Positions 34,501 through 43,560 of a stretch of 43,560 nt of DNA are shown piece by piece. A program made the position numbers and the translations under genes. Location of the stretch: assembly GCA_018398765.1 (NCBI GenBank), contig JAHBMJ010000630.1, forward strand, positions 1 through 43,560, given 5' to 3'. Each line of letters starts with the position of its first letter. Position 1 is the stretch's first letter. The notes under the pieces are model-generated. The model saw only the letters and a program-made list of their open reading frames with translations, did not search any database and was not told where the DNA came from. This DNA is from Chromera velia. Its lineage: Eukaryota; Sar; Chromeraceae.

Positions 34501-36784
34501 TAGTGCTCCTTTTTCTGCCAGTGCTGGGCCTTTCTCTCACTGAGTATCGACTGTCCGTCTGGGAATTTGAATAAATCTGTTGCTCCCTTCACCTCTTATT
34601 CCTTTTCCCTTCCTCTGTCTTGTCTTCTTTCCTTCATGCAGGCCTGATTATCGGCACAATGGACGGTGCGAACATCGAGATCAGAGAGGAGGGAGGAGAC
34701 GAGACGATGTTCATCTTCGGAGCTCTCGAGCAGGTGAGGAATGGATCAAGGAATCATTATTAGATGAGATTCTGGACAGAGGGAAGCAGACGTACTGCTT
34801 GTCTTTCTTTTTTGTGGATGTCAAATGGGCGCGGGCGAGGGTTGAGATGGTTTTCTTGTGGGCATGGCCTTGAACAGACGCATTGCTGTACGTGCCAGCT
34901 TTCTTTCGGTCTTGGAATTTGAACATCCATCCACATTTTCTCATTTGCTTTAACTTGTCCTCTTCTGTGTGTGCGCATATGTTGAACGACTGACTGACTG
35001 ACCTACCGATCGGGGGAACGAGCAGGACGTTGCGGGCATCCGTGAGAAGGCGAAGAGCGGGAACTACCCGATTGACGGCAGACTGCAGGAAGTCTTCAAC
35101 ACCATTCGATCCGGAAGGTTCAGGTCTGTCTGTCTGTCTGTTTTCTTGTTCGTCTATCTGCCTGTCTGTCTCTTTCCCCCTTTTGTCCATCGTTTGTGAA
35201 CAAAAACAAAAAAACTGACTTATGTGGCCTGTCGTTCTATCGGTGTGCCCTTCGCTTCTGCACGGATGCACAGCTGTTTATGGAGACATGAATCTGCATG
35301 GAATACAGATTCGATCCTGGGCGAGAGTAGACAGACGGTCGTGCGGGCAGATTTTCATCTTATGAGTGGGTCTCCTACTGCAATCCGGTCCCCTACCAAG
35401 GACAGGGAAAGATTCTTCGCTTCTTGTGAGAGAATCAACCCCTCTTTTCCTCCTTCCCTTCCCCTTCCTGTGCTGCCTGCCTGCAGTGGTGGAGACGACG
35501 AGGCCACCGGGGAGTTCTGCGGGCTGATCGACCGACTCGCCAACAACGGAGGGGGGTACAACGGGGACTTCTACCTCATCTGCGCAGACTTTGCCGACTA
35601 CGTCCGGTCAGGGAGTGCATAGTGAAGTGCTGCCTTTTGTTTTCTTCTCTTCTGTTCCAGACCTGTGCCCTCCCTCGTCTTCTGTCTGTACCCACTCATG
35701 TTCGGTGAGTGAACGAGCAAGACAGCGGTGACTGGTGTCGTTTGGGCCTGCGTCCGTCTTTCTTTGGCTTTTCTGTTGAAGTTCTTTTTGGAAAGCAATC
35801 AAAAGGCTTCACTGGACGTACAGGCCTGATCGATACACACTGGACATTTTGCAATCGCTTATGTCTTTTTGTGCCCCCCCCTACTTTGCAGAGCGAACGA
35901 GCAGGTGGACTCGACGTACAAGGATCAGAAAAAGTGGACACAGCTGGCCATCAAGGCTGCCTCCTCCATGGGCAAGTTCAACACTGACAGGAGTATCTCG
36001 GATTACTCAAACGTCAGTTCGTTGGCCAGTCGATCGCCAGGGTACACACACACACACACACACACAGAGAGAGAGAAAGAGAAAACAACAGCGTGTACCA
36101 GACAAGAAAATGGACCAAGCAGAATGACGAAGGGGGACGGGCTGATCCAGAAAGAAAAAGGAAGACAAAAATAAACCAGACAGACGGAAGGGAGACGCAC
36201 ACGGCGACTCTTCCAGACACATCGAAGACAAGCATATTTGATCGAAGGCCCTCGTGTTCCTTCTCATTCCTCCTCTTTCCTTCCATGCTTCCCTCATCCC
36301 CGCCGTTCTTTCGGCTCTGCCCCCCCCCTTCCCCCTTTTTTTGTTCGCAGAAGATCTGGAGACTCCAGCCCGCCGAGCGCCCCGCCCCCGACCAGAACAC
36401 CCTCAGACAGAGATCCCATGCCAACATGAGGGGAGCCCCCGCTTCGGGAGGTCCCGCAGCTGCCAACGGAGCAGCCAAGGCACAGGCCAACGGGGTGAGT
36501 GACTTGGGAGTGGATTTTCTCGGCCTTTCGCTTTTCTTTGCTTCCTTTTTGCTCCTCCCTTTGCACTCTTTCTTTACTGCGTGCAGTGTGTTTGTTGGGC
36601 TAGCTGGTGATATATTCTCCCCTCTTGCCCGGTTCGCATGCAGAAAGGAAGCATCGATCGATCCCCTTTCATTTCTTTCTTTTCCTCTGACTGACTGCGT
36701 GTCTTTCTTCTGTTGCTGAGCTTCCTTCCACCCTCCTTTTCCTCCTCATTTTCTGTCACTGACCTGCAGCCAGCAGAATGGTGA
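25978..36784 (+). CDS. Glycogen/starch (alpha-glucan) phosphorylase, cytosolic
   Basis: It releases glucose-1-phosphate from storage alpha-1,4-glucan by phosphorolysis with pyridoxal phosphate. Exons: 25978-26190, 26480-26654, 27134-27210, 27460-27581, 28150-28320, 28786-28886, 29236-29291, 29746-29807, 30114-30174, 30432-30491, 30926-31035, 31353-31485, 31965-32054, 32319-32473, 32636-32741, 32992-33173, 33440-33525, 33716-33843, 34122-34215, 34642-34733, 35026-35123, 35487-35606, 35892-36012, 36351-36494, 36770-36784. They total 2772 nt (923 aa) with every phase consistent. Family blocks in order: [33 protein letters not shown] (about 167-186), [73 protein letters not shown], and [12 protein letters not shown] with the PLP lysine at about 722. 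The N-terminal RRKASFS (Ser22/Ser24) resembles the phosphorylated N-terminus of regulated phosphorylases. There is no signal or transit peptide. A low-complexity Ala/Gly/Asn tail (about 45 aa) is extra. ATG 25978 lies in ACCATGG. Confidence 0.95.
27582..27890 (+). repeat. (GTCT)n, dispersed element copy and (GT)n within intron 4
   Basis: The intron starts at the donor as GTCTGTCTGTCTGTC and goes on as a (GTCT)n array with a remnant AAACATATAGTCTG near 27635. The full dispersed element copy lies at 27731-27793, followed by (GT)n to about 27890. Confidence 0.85.
29513..29556. repeat. (GT)n(GA)n compound microsatellite
   Basis: GT and GA runs abut within intron 7 of the phosphorylase gene. Confidence 0.85.
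31497..31586 (+). repeat. (TGCC)n with a diverged dispersed-element copy
   Basis: Just after donor GTCCGTCGG, TGCC and TGTC runs lead into GATGAAAAGGAGGCAGACGA and ACTATATAGTCTG. The order matches the element at 27731 with several changes. Confidence 0.65.
36046..36080. repeat. (CA)n(GA)n microsatellite
   Basis: Compound dinucleotide run in intron 23 of the phosphorylase gene. Confidence 0.85.
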
Positions 36785-39300
36785 GTGCCTTGGTGAAGGA
36801 CACTCCTTCCTCCTTTTCTTTATTCTTTTGCCACCCTTTCGTTACTCTCCTCTTACTCCAGTGTTCCTCTAAGGGTGACGGGTGTTTCGTTTGGCTTTTC
36901 AAAGAGTGCATGCTTGTTTTTTCCTTTCTGGTATTAACTCATGCAATTTTTCCCTCCCGCCCTCCCACTGCCTCATGTATGTATGTATGTATGTAGATTG
37001 CCCTCCCCTTCCGTCCGCTCCCGTTCTCTTCCACCATTCCTTTGTATGCCTGCAGACGGTCCCGAAGAAGGCATGAAGAAGGAAGGAAGGAGGGAATCCG
37101 ATCGGGGCGTAGGGAGAAGAAGGGAGAGAGGGGGAGGGGGAAGGATGCGAAATGGGGCTGAGAGAGAAGACAGCAACGAGTGAGGCGGAGAGAGAAGGAA
37201 AGTGAGGGGGCAGAAAATGGACCTGCTCTCACTCACCCTTTCTTCCCTTTCTCTAACGGCATGCATGCCCCTTTGTATCGAATCGTCTCTCTTCTCTCTC
37301 TGTCTTCCTTTCTTTCTTTAAGTCTGTCTCTCTCCTTTCCCTTTCTTTTCATTTCGTCTCGTTACTCATTGGTCTGTTTATTTATTTATTTATTTATCTC
37401 CTCTTCTCAAGGGGAGTGACTCAATTCTCTTTGAATCCTCTCTGACTTGCTTTCTCCCCAATCTCTCCCTCCTGTGTCCTTCCTGCTGTGTGCCGCCTCA
37501 AGCTCCGCCGCCTCGTCCGCGCATTCTCTCCTGCATGTGCAGAAGGGGTTTGCAGGGGGGGGGCTGGGGGGTTGGGAATGGGTTGGTCAAAAAGAGGAAG
37601 GGGGGAAGGGGCAGAGGCTAGGACAGGAGAGGAAACACGGGGTGGTTGCGTGTTCTGTTGATTGAATGGATGTATGTCCGCTGCTTCCTTTCGATACGAT
37701 TGAGCAGCAAGATTTTGTGCGTGCGTCAGCCCTGACGGCCTGATCTTGACTTGATGGATGGTGCAGGGGGGGAAGGGGAAGAGAAAGCAGAAAAGAAAAA
37801 TGCGGTTTTCCTTCCTATCTTTTCTCTTGACATGCAGTTGTTGGTTTGCAAAGAAATCCCAAATCGTTGGTTTGCCCCGTGGGCAGAAAGAAAGAAAGAA
37901 CTTCAGATCGACGCAAGGAAGAAAACTCGAGAAAGAGAGACAGACGGACAGACAGACAGACAGACCGTTGAGGTCAAATGAACAGAGAGGGAGGAAGCAG
38001 TGGCAGGGAGGAAAGAAAGGAGGGAAACTGCTTTGCCTTCCGATGGGGCAGGAAGGAGGGAGGGAGGCTGCCTTGATTGGAAGAGAGGTCTGCCTTGTGA
38101 TGGCAGTAAGGCAGGCAGGCAGGTGGCTGGGTGCTTTTTGCATCTCTATGTCTATCTGTGTTCATTTCTACTTCACTTCTCCTCTCTTCTCCTCCTCCCC
38201 TTTGAGGGACCTAAAGGTCATCTCGCCGTTTTGTTCCTTTCTTTTCTGTTTGTTCTTCTCACGCACACCTCTTCTCTCTTTCTCTCTCTCTGGACGCGCA
38301 TGTATGTGTGTTGATTTTGGGTCAGACTGCCCGATGGAATCCATTCTTCGCTTAAGGTTTCCATGATTCTGTTCGCTTTCTCTCTCTGCATGAGTGTCCT
38401 TCCTTGTCCATGCACCCACCCTGCGTCCATCCGTTCTTTCTTTCTTTCCCCCTCGTTCAAGTTCCTGCTAGACTGTTGTTGGTTGGTTTACATTCTTCTC
38501 GAAGTCTTTCTTTCTTCTTTCCTTCTTTTCTTGCATGCCTCTTTCTGTTCGTTTCGTCTTGTGGTGTGTTTTGAACAGGCGTGTGTTCGCTCTCTCCCTC
38601 GGGTTGGTATGGGGGGGTCCCTCCTTTTGGACTTGCCAGGGAGAGCAGTTCGCGGGGAGCGGAGGAGAGGAAGACCTGATGTTGTGCATGTTGCCTTGTT
38701 CTGTTCTTTCTTCGCCTTTCTCTCTTTTCATGCATGGCTCTTTCTTGTAAGGAAATTCTTCGTGAAGGTTTCTGTGTACGTTTTGCGTGCACTAAGTCTT
38801 CTTTCTTTCTTTCTTTCTTTCTTTCTTTCGGTATGTTTGTTGGTGTGTTTGGTTTCGTGTTCGAATTCGAAGAGAAGCGGAGTCCCTGACTACATGCCCT
38901 CCAGCTAGCTCGGCAGCCTCTCTGTACAGTTGGGTGGCTCTTCCGTTTAATTCTTTTTCTTCTTTCTTTCTTTCTGGCTCCTTCTGTTTCGAACGAAAGT
39001 GGAAGTGGAGTGCCGGCATGGAAGTATGCATGCAAGGTAGACAGACAGACCCGCAGACAGCAGACAGAGAGGGAGGAAAGCCTGGCGGGGCCGGGAGCGA
39101 ATACCTTCGGATGATCTTCAATCAGGGTGACCTGGATCCGCCGAGAAAGAGAAATAAATTTAAATGAGCTGGGAATCGGCGAGAAGGTTGGCCCGGAGGC
39201 GAAAATCAAGACAAGAAGGGGAAGGGGAGAAGAAATAGAGTCAGAGGGAAAGTGACGAAGGAAAGAAGGAAGGCATATTCTTTTCCCAAGATCCGACAAA
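36785..39300. other. Low-complexity region after the phosphorylase gene, no convincing gene
   Basis: It probably starts with the 3' UTR; a possible UTR acceptor TGCAG ends at 37055. The rest is pyrimidine- or purine-rich with short tetranucleotide runs: (ATGT)n about 36976, (TTTA)n about 37378, (ACAG)n about 37950 and (TTTC)n about 38802. Long open frames on the minus strand (37421-38143 and 38457-39299) are biased in composition and are not accepted as genes. Confidence 0.55.
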
Positions 39301-40138
39301 AACGTCTGGTAAAGGGAAGAAAGGACCGAAATAGCATATGCCGTCTATGTTCGACCGTCATGTTCGTTGCTCGCTTTATCAGACAATAGTTCTCACATGC
39401 AAAGTGCATGATAAATTGAGAAGTCATTACTAGAGTCATTACAGTTCTAGTTACAGTTCATGTAGGAAGCACATCAAGAAAGAATGTATACGTTACGATA
39501 TATGTGCAAAATGTTTATAATTAGTATAAATTCTAATGAAAACCTGTACTAGTGAAACTACCTAGTGAAAACACTTTAAAAATGTCCAGAAACATCAGTT
39601 TGCGTTCAATTTACATGGGAATAAGTCTAAAAATAAGTATAACATTTTATGTGATTTTATGTCTAGTTTTATGTTATTATGTTGAAAGTAAGTTTAATTT
39701 AATAGTAAACTGTATTTTTTCTTTAGATGCAGGTTTAAATATAAATCAATTAGAAATTTTAACCTATAAATATACAAAATTAAGAGTTTAAACTTTACGA
39801 TGCCAGTGCAGGCATCACAAAGCGTATACTACTTGTATGTGACAGTAGCTGCATAGTATTAAAAAAAAAGTTTTCTTAACTAATGAATTTGAAGATATAA
39901 ATGAGTCTTATATCAGGAGAAGTTACTTGAGAGGAACAACTCTAAGAATGAATCAAGAAAATTGTGTTCTTCGTTTTAAATCAGATGGCCGGCGCGGCGA
40001 CGGTTATAAAGCTTCAAACCTAGTTTGAAACCTAATAGCAGCTTTAGACTAGAGCTTTACATCGATGACATAACAAGCGTGCAAAAAACCGTCACAATGT
40101 TCCAGCAGTGAATGAGACACGGTTCATCATCTAGTTCA
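39300..40138. other. AT-rich island 3' of the LRR gene
   Basis: The composition shifts to AT-rich. One 79-codon open frame at 39552-39791 (+) encodes a peptide with a hydrophobic stretch, but its AT-rich composition explains it. No gene is accepted. Confidence 0.55.
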
Positions 40139-43100
40139 TCACTGCGCTCTTGAGACCATCAGACCAGGAAAGGCTCCTCTCAACACGCTGCACATCTGAA
40201 TGCTAAATTGGTTTGAGTTCAGGTACACACCGCTCCCCAAACTCTGCTGGTCTCCCCCCATGTTCAACAACCGCCCTGACCCCAGAAGCCGAGATACGGC
40301 TCCCGCGCCTTCGTCAGTGATTCCGTTTCTTGACAGACGAAGGCTCTCAAGGGGGGGAGGTACCCTTTGAAGCCAGGCCTCCGACAGGGCCTGCATCCCC
40401 CCGTCGCCTAGTTCGGTGTCATCCAGGTCCAGCTTGCGCAAGCGCGGCATGTTCTCTGCATCAACTGTCTGCGCAAGTGCCCTACCCCCCTCTACACCAA
40501 ACCGGTTCCCGTCCAGATTCAACGTCTGGAGACAAGACATTTTCCCCCGCCTCAGGCCCACACACAGGGCCCGCATCGCTTCTCCCCCCATCCTCCCGTG
40601 CAAAGACAACTCCTCCAACCCCGACAACCTCCCAGAGCCGAGGGCTGTTGTCAGCATGCCTGCCTCTGCAGCCCCTATTGTGCTGCCATCCCCCCCCTGA
40701 CAGATCACTTTCAGCTGCCTGACGGACGATGCATGGGGACTCGAGAGGGCTAGGGCCAAGGACAAGAAAACGTCCTGACCAGGATCCGTGCAACGAATCT
40801 CGATTTCTCGGAGGGAAGGGACTTTGCCTGCAACCACAAGGGCTGAAAGAGCGGCACAGCTCTGTGCCCCCACTACTGCCTGTTGAGGGTCCTCTTTGAA
40901 TGGGAAGATTTGAAGGGAGGGAAGGGGGTGGGGTCCCCTCGCGATTCCGTTGAGCATTTCTGCCAACGCACGATCTTGGAGTGTCTCGAATTCTTCTTCT
41001 GCCTGGTGGTCTGTTTCATACAGAAAGGTACAGTCATCTTTGAAACAGAGCTCTTCTAAGACCGCAAAAATTCCCACAGAGTGGGAAAGGGCTTCTCCAA
41101 ATGCCTGCGCAACCTCTCCGCCTAGGTAAAGACTTGTGTCAAATGAGACTTTCTTCAACCCCGGAACCTTACTTGCACGAAGAAGTGAAGCGAAGGCCGC
41201 AGCCGCCGCCGCTCTCTCATTTTGGTCTGCCAACTCTCCCCCCCCTTCGTTGACCCCAAAATCTTTAAACAAGTCGAATTCAACGACTAAAGACGAAGGA
41301 AGACTACCGACGGACAGACCGTCACACAGCAAAGCCAACCCTCTATTGACATGCCACCCTAACGACAGAGTCTGCAGGGAGGGAAGCTTTCGGGTGCTCA
41401 AAACCTCTCCCAACGTCCGACAACTCCCCCCCCCTTCATTCCCTCCCCCACTAGACAACAACTCAAGGGACAGATGCTCAAGGGACCCCAGACCCTAACC
41501 CCTCGGCGAGCCCCTCTACGCCTGAATACCCACCTGTCTCTACCCACTTCAGTGTCAGCTTCTGTAACTCTGACACCCCACCGCTACCTACTGCCCTCCC
41601 TAACGCACCCAGCGGTTGCCCCCCCCCCAAATGGCGAGACGCACTTTGGATGTCAAAAAACAAGTTTCGGAGAGCGGAGAGTTTGCCCTCCCGAATGCCC
41701 TCAGCGAATACAGAAACGCTCGGGCCTGCGGTGTTGCCCTCTTCCGCGGCCTCCGTAAAGGGGGTGAACGAGTGTTCGACCTCCAGACTCTCGAGAGACG
41801 CACAACGCCCACTCGCTAAAATGCGGCACAGCGCAGCGAACGCAGTTAGACGAACATCCTCCCTTCCCACGAGCTTTAGCTCGGTTAGCTTGTGGGGAAA
41901 ATTGGGGGACTCGAGGGCCTCTGCGATGGCCCGCACTCCCGTGGGGTCCGTGTCCGATTCTCCCACGGAAGCCGGGCCCCACTCCCATGACAAACGACTG
42001 AGGTCCAAAACCTCGAGAGAGGGGCAGTGCCCCCCCCCAAGGGCCCCGCCTAACGCAACGAGGCAGGGGGGAGGGTCTTCAGCATGCACGGGGATAAAAT
42101 TGCGGTCTGAAGTATCGGAGAGGTTGAGAATGCGGAGATGAGGGAGAGACTGACTGGCAATGGCTTCTGCCGTCAGCCGCACAGCCTCACCTTCGTACGA
42201 GCCATTCCAACTGAGATCGAGCACCTCAAATTGGGGCAGCGCTCGGAGGGACTGCAGAAGGGCGCGAAGGCCTGCGACTTCTCGAGAACAAAGATCGTTT
42301 CTGTTCAGCAAGAGAGCGCGCAACGCAGGAACAGAATCACTACTGACTGCCTCTGCGAACGGCGTCAAACCGTCTCCTTTGATGGAGTTACCCCCCATGT
42401 TCAATCTCTGCAAAGACATGACTTTCTTGGCTTTCAAGGCCTCCCCCAACTTTTGCATCCCCTCTGTTTTTGCTTTTGTGTTGGAGAGGTCCAGACTCTG
42501 CAGAGCCAGAACCCCGCCCGGAGGGCACAGCCCCCTCCCGAGCGTTGCCACTCCAGAGGGGCCCAGGGGATTCCCACTCAAATTGAGGTCCGTGAGGTGG
42601 GGGAGTTGCAGCAGTGAGAGCGCACAGCTGAGACCCTCAATGGAAGAGGATCGCAGTTTGTTCCCTGCAAGCAAACAAGAAAGCAAGCAAAGAGACCAAA
42701 CTAAATGAGTGCATACGTGCTCCTCACTCGACTACTTATTAGGAGCTGGAAAGAGAAACGAGACGCGGACTTCAGACGAAAGCGACCTCGGCAACGCGTG
42801 GGCAGACGGATACATGTTTCACAATGAGCTGCGTGCCAGCCTGCCCAAAGTTGCTCTCTCGGCTGTCTGAACAGCTGAGTGGCGTCGAGCCAGGACTGGA
42901 AGCAAGACTTCGAGTGCGCCAGAGGGAAAGGGCGGCGACAGGAACGGGGTGATTGACAAAATAAGGGTAGGTCATCAGGGCCAAATCCAAAGAACAGGGA
43001 GGAGAAGGAAACGTCGAAACCCACACAAAGCCCAGCAAACAAGACATAATGATACAGTAAAAGGCTGAACACGGAAGCAAATCAGGCTACCCACCACTGA

Positions 43101-43172
43101 GATCGATCCTTTGCAAAATCGGTGGAAGGGACGCAAACAGAAGAGTACTCTGGCTCTCACTCAAGCGGCAAT
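40139..43172 (-). CDS. Leucine-rich-repeat protein (RNI-like), 5'-incomplete, apparent frameshift
   Basis: Two exons are seen: 43172-43095 and 42664-40139. They are joined by a clean junction (DLSG split G|GG, then NKLRSSS) that restores an LRR motif. About 24 repeats of the LxxLxLxxNxL type can be counted, such as LTDLNLSGNPLG, LQTLNLDGNRFG, LRKLDLDDTELG and LESLRLSRNGIT. Many are followed by a GxxxLAxAL-type helix, as in ribonuclease-inhibitor-like LRRs that bind other proteins. No kinase, NACHT or F-box part is visible, but the 5' end lies upstream and could not be resolved. The frame breaks at the G4 run (CCCC on plus, 41486-41489). The first frame stops at 41478, while LEHLSLELL continues in the next frame and runs to TGA at 40139. 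With one G fewer the repeats are continuous over about 867 codons. This is either a real lesion or a homopolymer error. Confidence 0.75.
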
Positions 43173-43384
43173 CTGCACACATACACACACAAAAAGAGGA
43201 GGGGAGTGAGATGGAAAGCTCGAGAGACAATATCCATTCTGCTTCAGAATTGCGTGTGCAGGGCCGAGAAAGACGAACCAAAATCGGTGACCAAAGACAA
43301 CCACAGGCAGCTGAAAGAGGTCTCCTTTTCTTTCCGTTCCACCTCTCCAGTTTGACAGTGCAGGGGAGAAACAGACTTCTCCTT

Positions 43385-43417
<33 letters not shown>

Positions 43418-43481
43418 GATTCCAGCCGAGCAGGCACGCAGATGGAAGCTTTTCGAGACCGCCACTGACTGCAAGGGCCGG

Positions 43482-43484
<3 letters not shown>
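43173..43484 (-). other. Upstream part of the LRR gene, not resolved
   Basis: A T-rich stretch and CTGTTTGTGTGTATGTGTGCAG-like acceptor precede the exon at 43172 on the minus strand. Farther upstream lie a (TGTC)n run at 43398-43425 and open frames without LRR motifs. An upstream exon must end with one nucleotide of a codon, but it was not found with confidence. Confidence 0.4.
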
Positions 43485-43522
<38 letters not shown>

Positions 43523-43523
43523 G

Positions 43524-43560
<37 letters not shown>
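43485..43560. repeat. (GA)n array at the right edge
   Basis: GA repeats with a short AAACAGAAAAA interruption run to the end of the window. Confidence 0.9.

Noticed and set aside
37421-39299. Minus-strand open frames of 240 and 280 codons (37421-38143 and 38457-39299)
   Set aside because: Their composition follows local purine-rich repeats ([19 protein letters not shown]), with no domain, no splice logic and no conserved-looking blocks.
39552-39791. 79-codon open frame with a hydrophobic stretch
   Set aside because: It lies in an AT-rich island, where hydrophobic codons arise by composition. There is no splice partner and no recognised family.
41459-41495. A tiny intron explaining the LRR frame break
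   Set aside because: The only nearby GT...TAG pair removes 36 nt, a multiple of three, and leads into a frame that soon stops. It does not restore the reading frame.

Overview
The window looks like nuclear DNA from a photosynthetic alveolate, most likely a chromerid alga such as Chromera velia. The genus is inferred; no search was run. Genes are cut into many short exons by spliceosomal introns, and introns and intergenic DNA are full of microsatellites. One gene encodes a bacterial-type translation factor with a bipartite presequence (signal peptide, then a transit peptide starting with Phe), as expected for a complex plastid of red-algal origin. A second encodes an alpha-glucan phosphorylase with no targeting sequence, as expected for cytosolic storage glucan. 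All gene models below were built by eye from reading frames, GT-AG borders and intron phases.

Layout. 1-480: (GA)n array with a higher-order repeat. 540-1100: AT-rich spacer. 1557-12731 (+): a 25-exon gene of unknown function (about 1039 aa) with a degenerate EF-hand-like start, a C2-like core and a weakly PH-like end. 12732-13860: AT-rich spacer. 13864-17750: mostly low-complexity DNA, including a long polypyrimidine tract and a CA tract, with scattered coding-like relics. 17751-20849 (+): a disrupted gene whose splice sites and phases mostly survive but whose frame is broken at three or more places. 20850-23114: spacer, AT-rich from 21650. 23115-25282 (-): nuclear gene for plastid translation initiation factor IF-1, 3 exons, 287 aa, with a long acidic C-terminal tail. 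25283-25977: compact divergent promoter region. 25978-36784 (+): glycogen/starch phosphorylase, 25 exons, 923 aa, phase-consistent throughout. 36785-40138: no convincing gene; repeats, then an AT-rich island. 40139-43172 and beyond (-): leucine-rich-repeat protein, 5' end not resolved, with one apparent frameshift. 43485-43560: another (GA)n array.

The genes do not form an operon-like pathway. The IF-1 and phosphorylase genes are divergent neighbours: one supports plastid protein synthesis, the other degrades storage polysaccharide. The most unusual signal is in the introns. The 5' splice site is most often GTCAGT, with C rather than a purine at +3, and it often runs straight into 4-nt periodic repeats (GTCAGTCAGTCAGT or GTCTGTCTGTCT). 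Most acceptors are TGCAG. One acceptor, with the first 31 nt of its exon, is present in four tandem copies.
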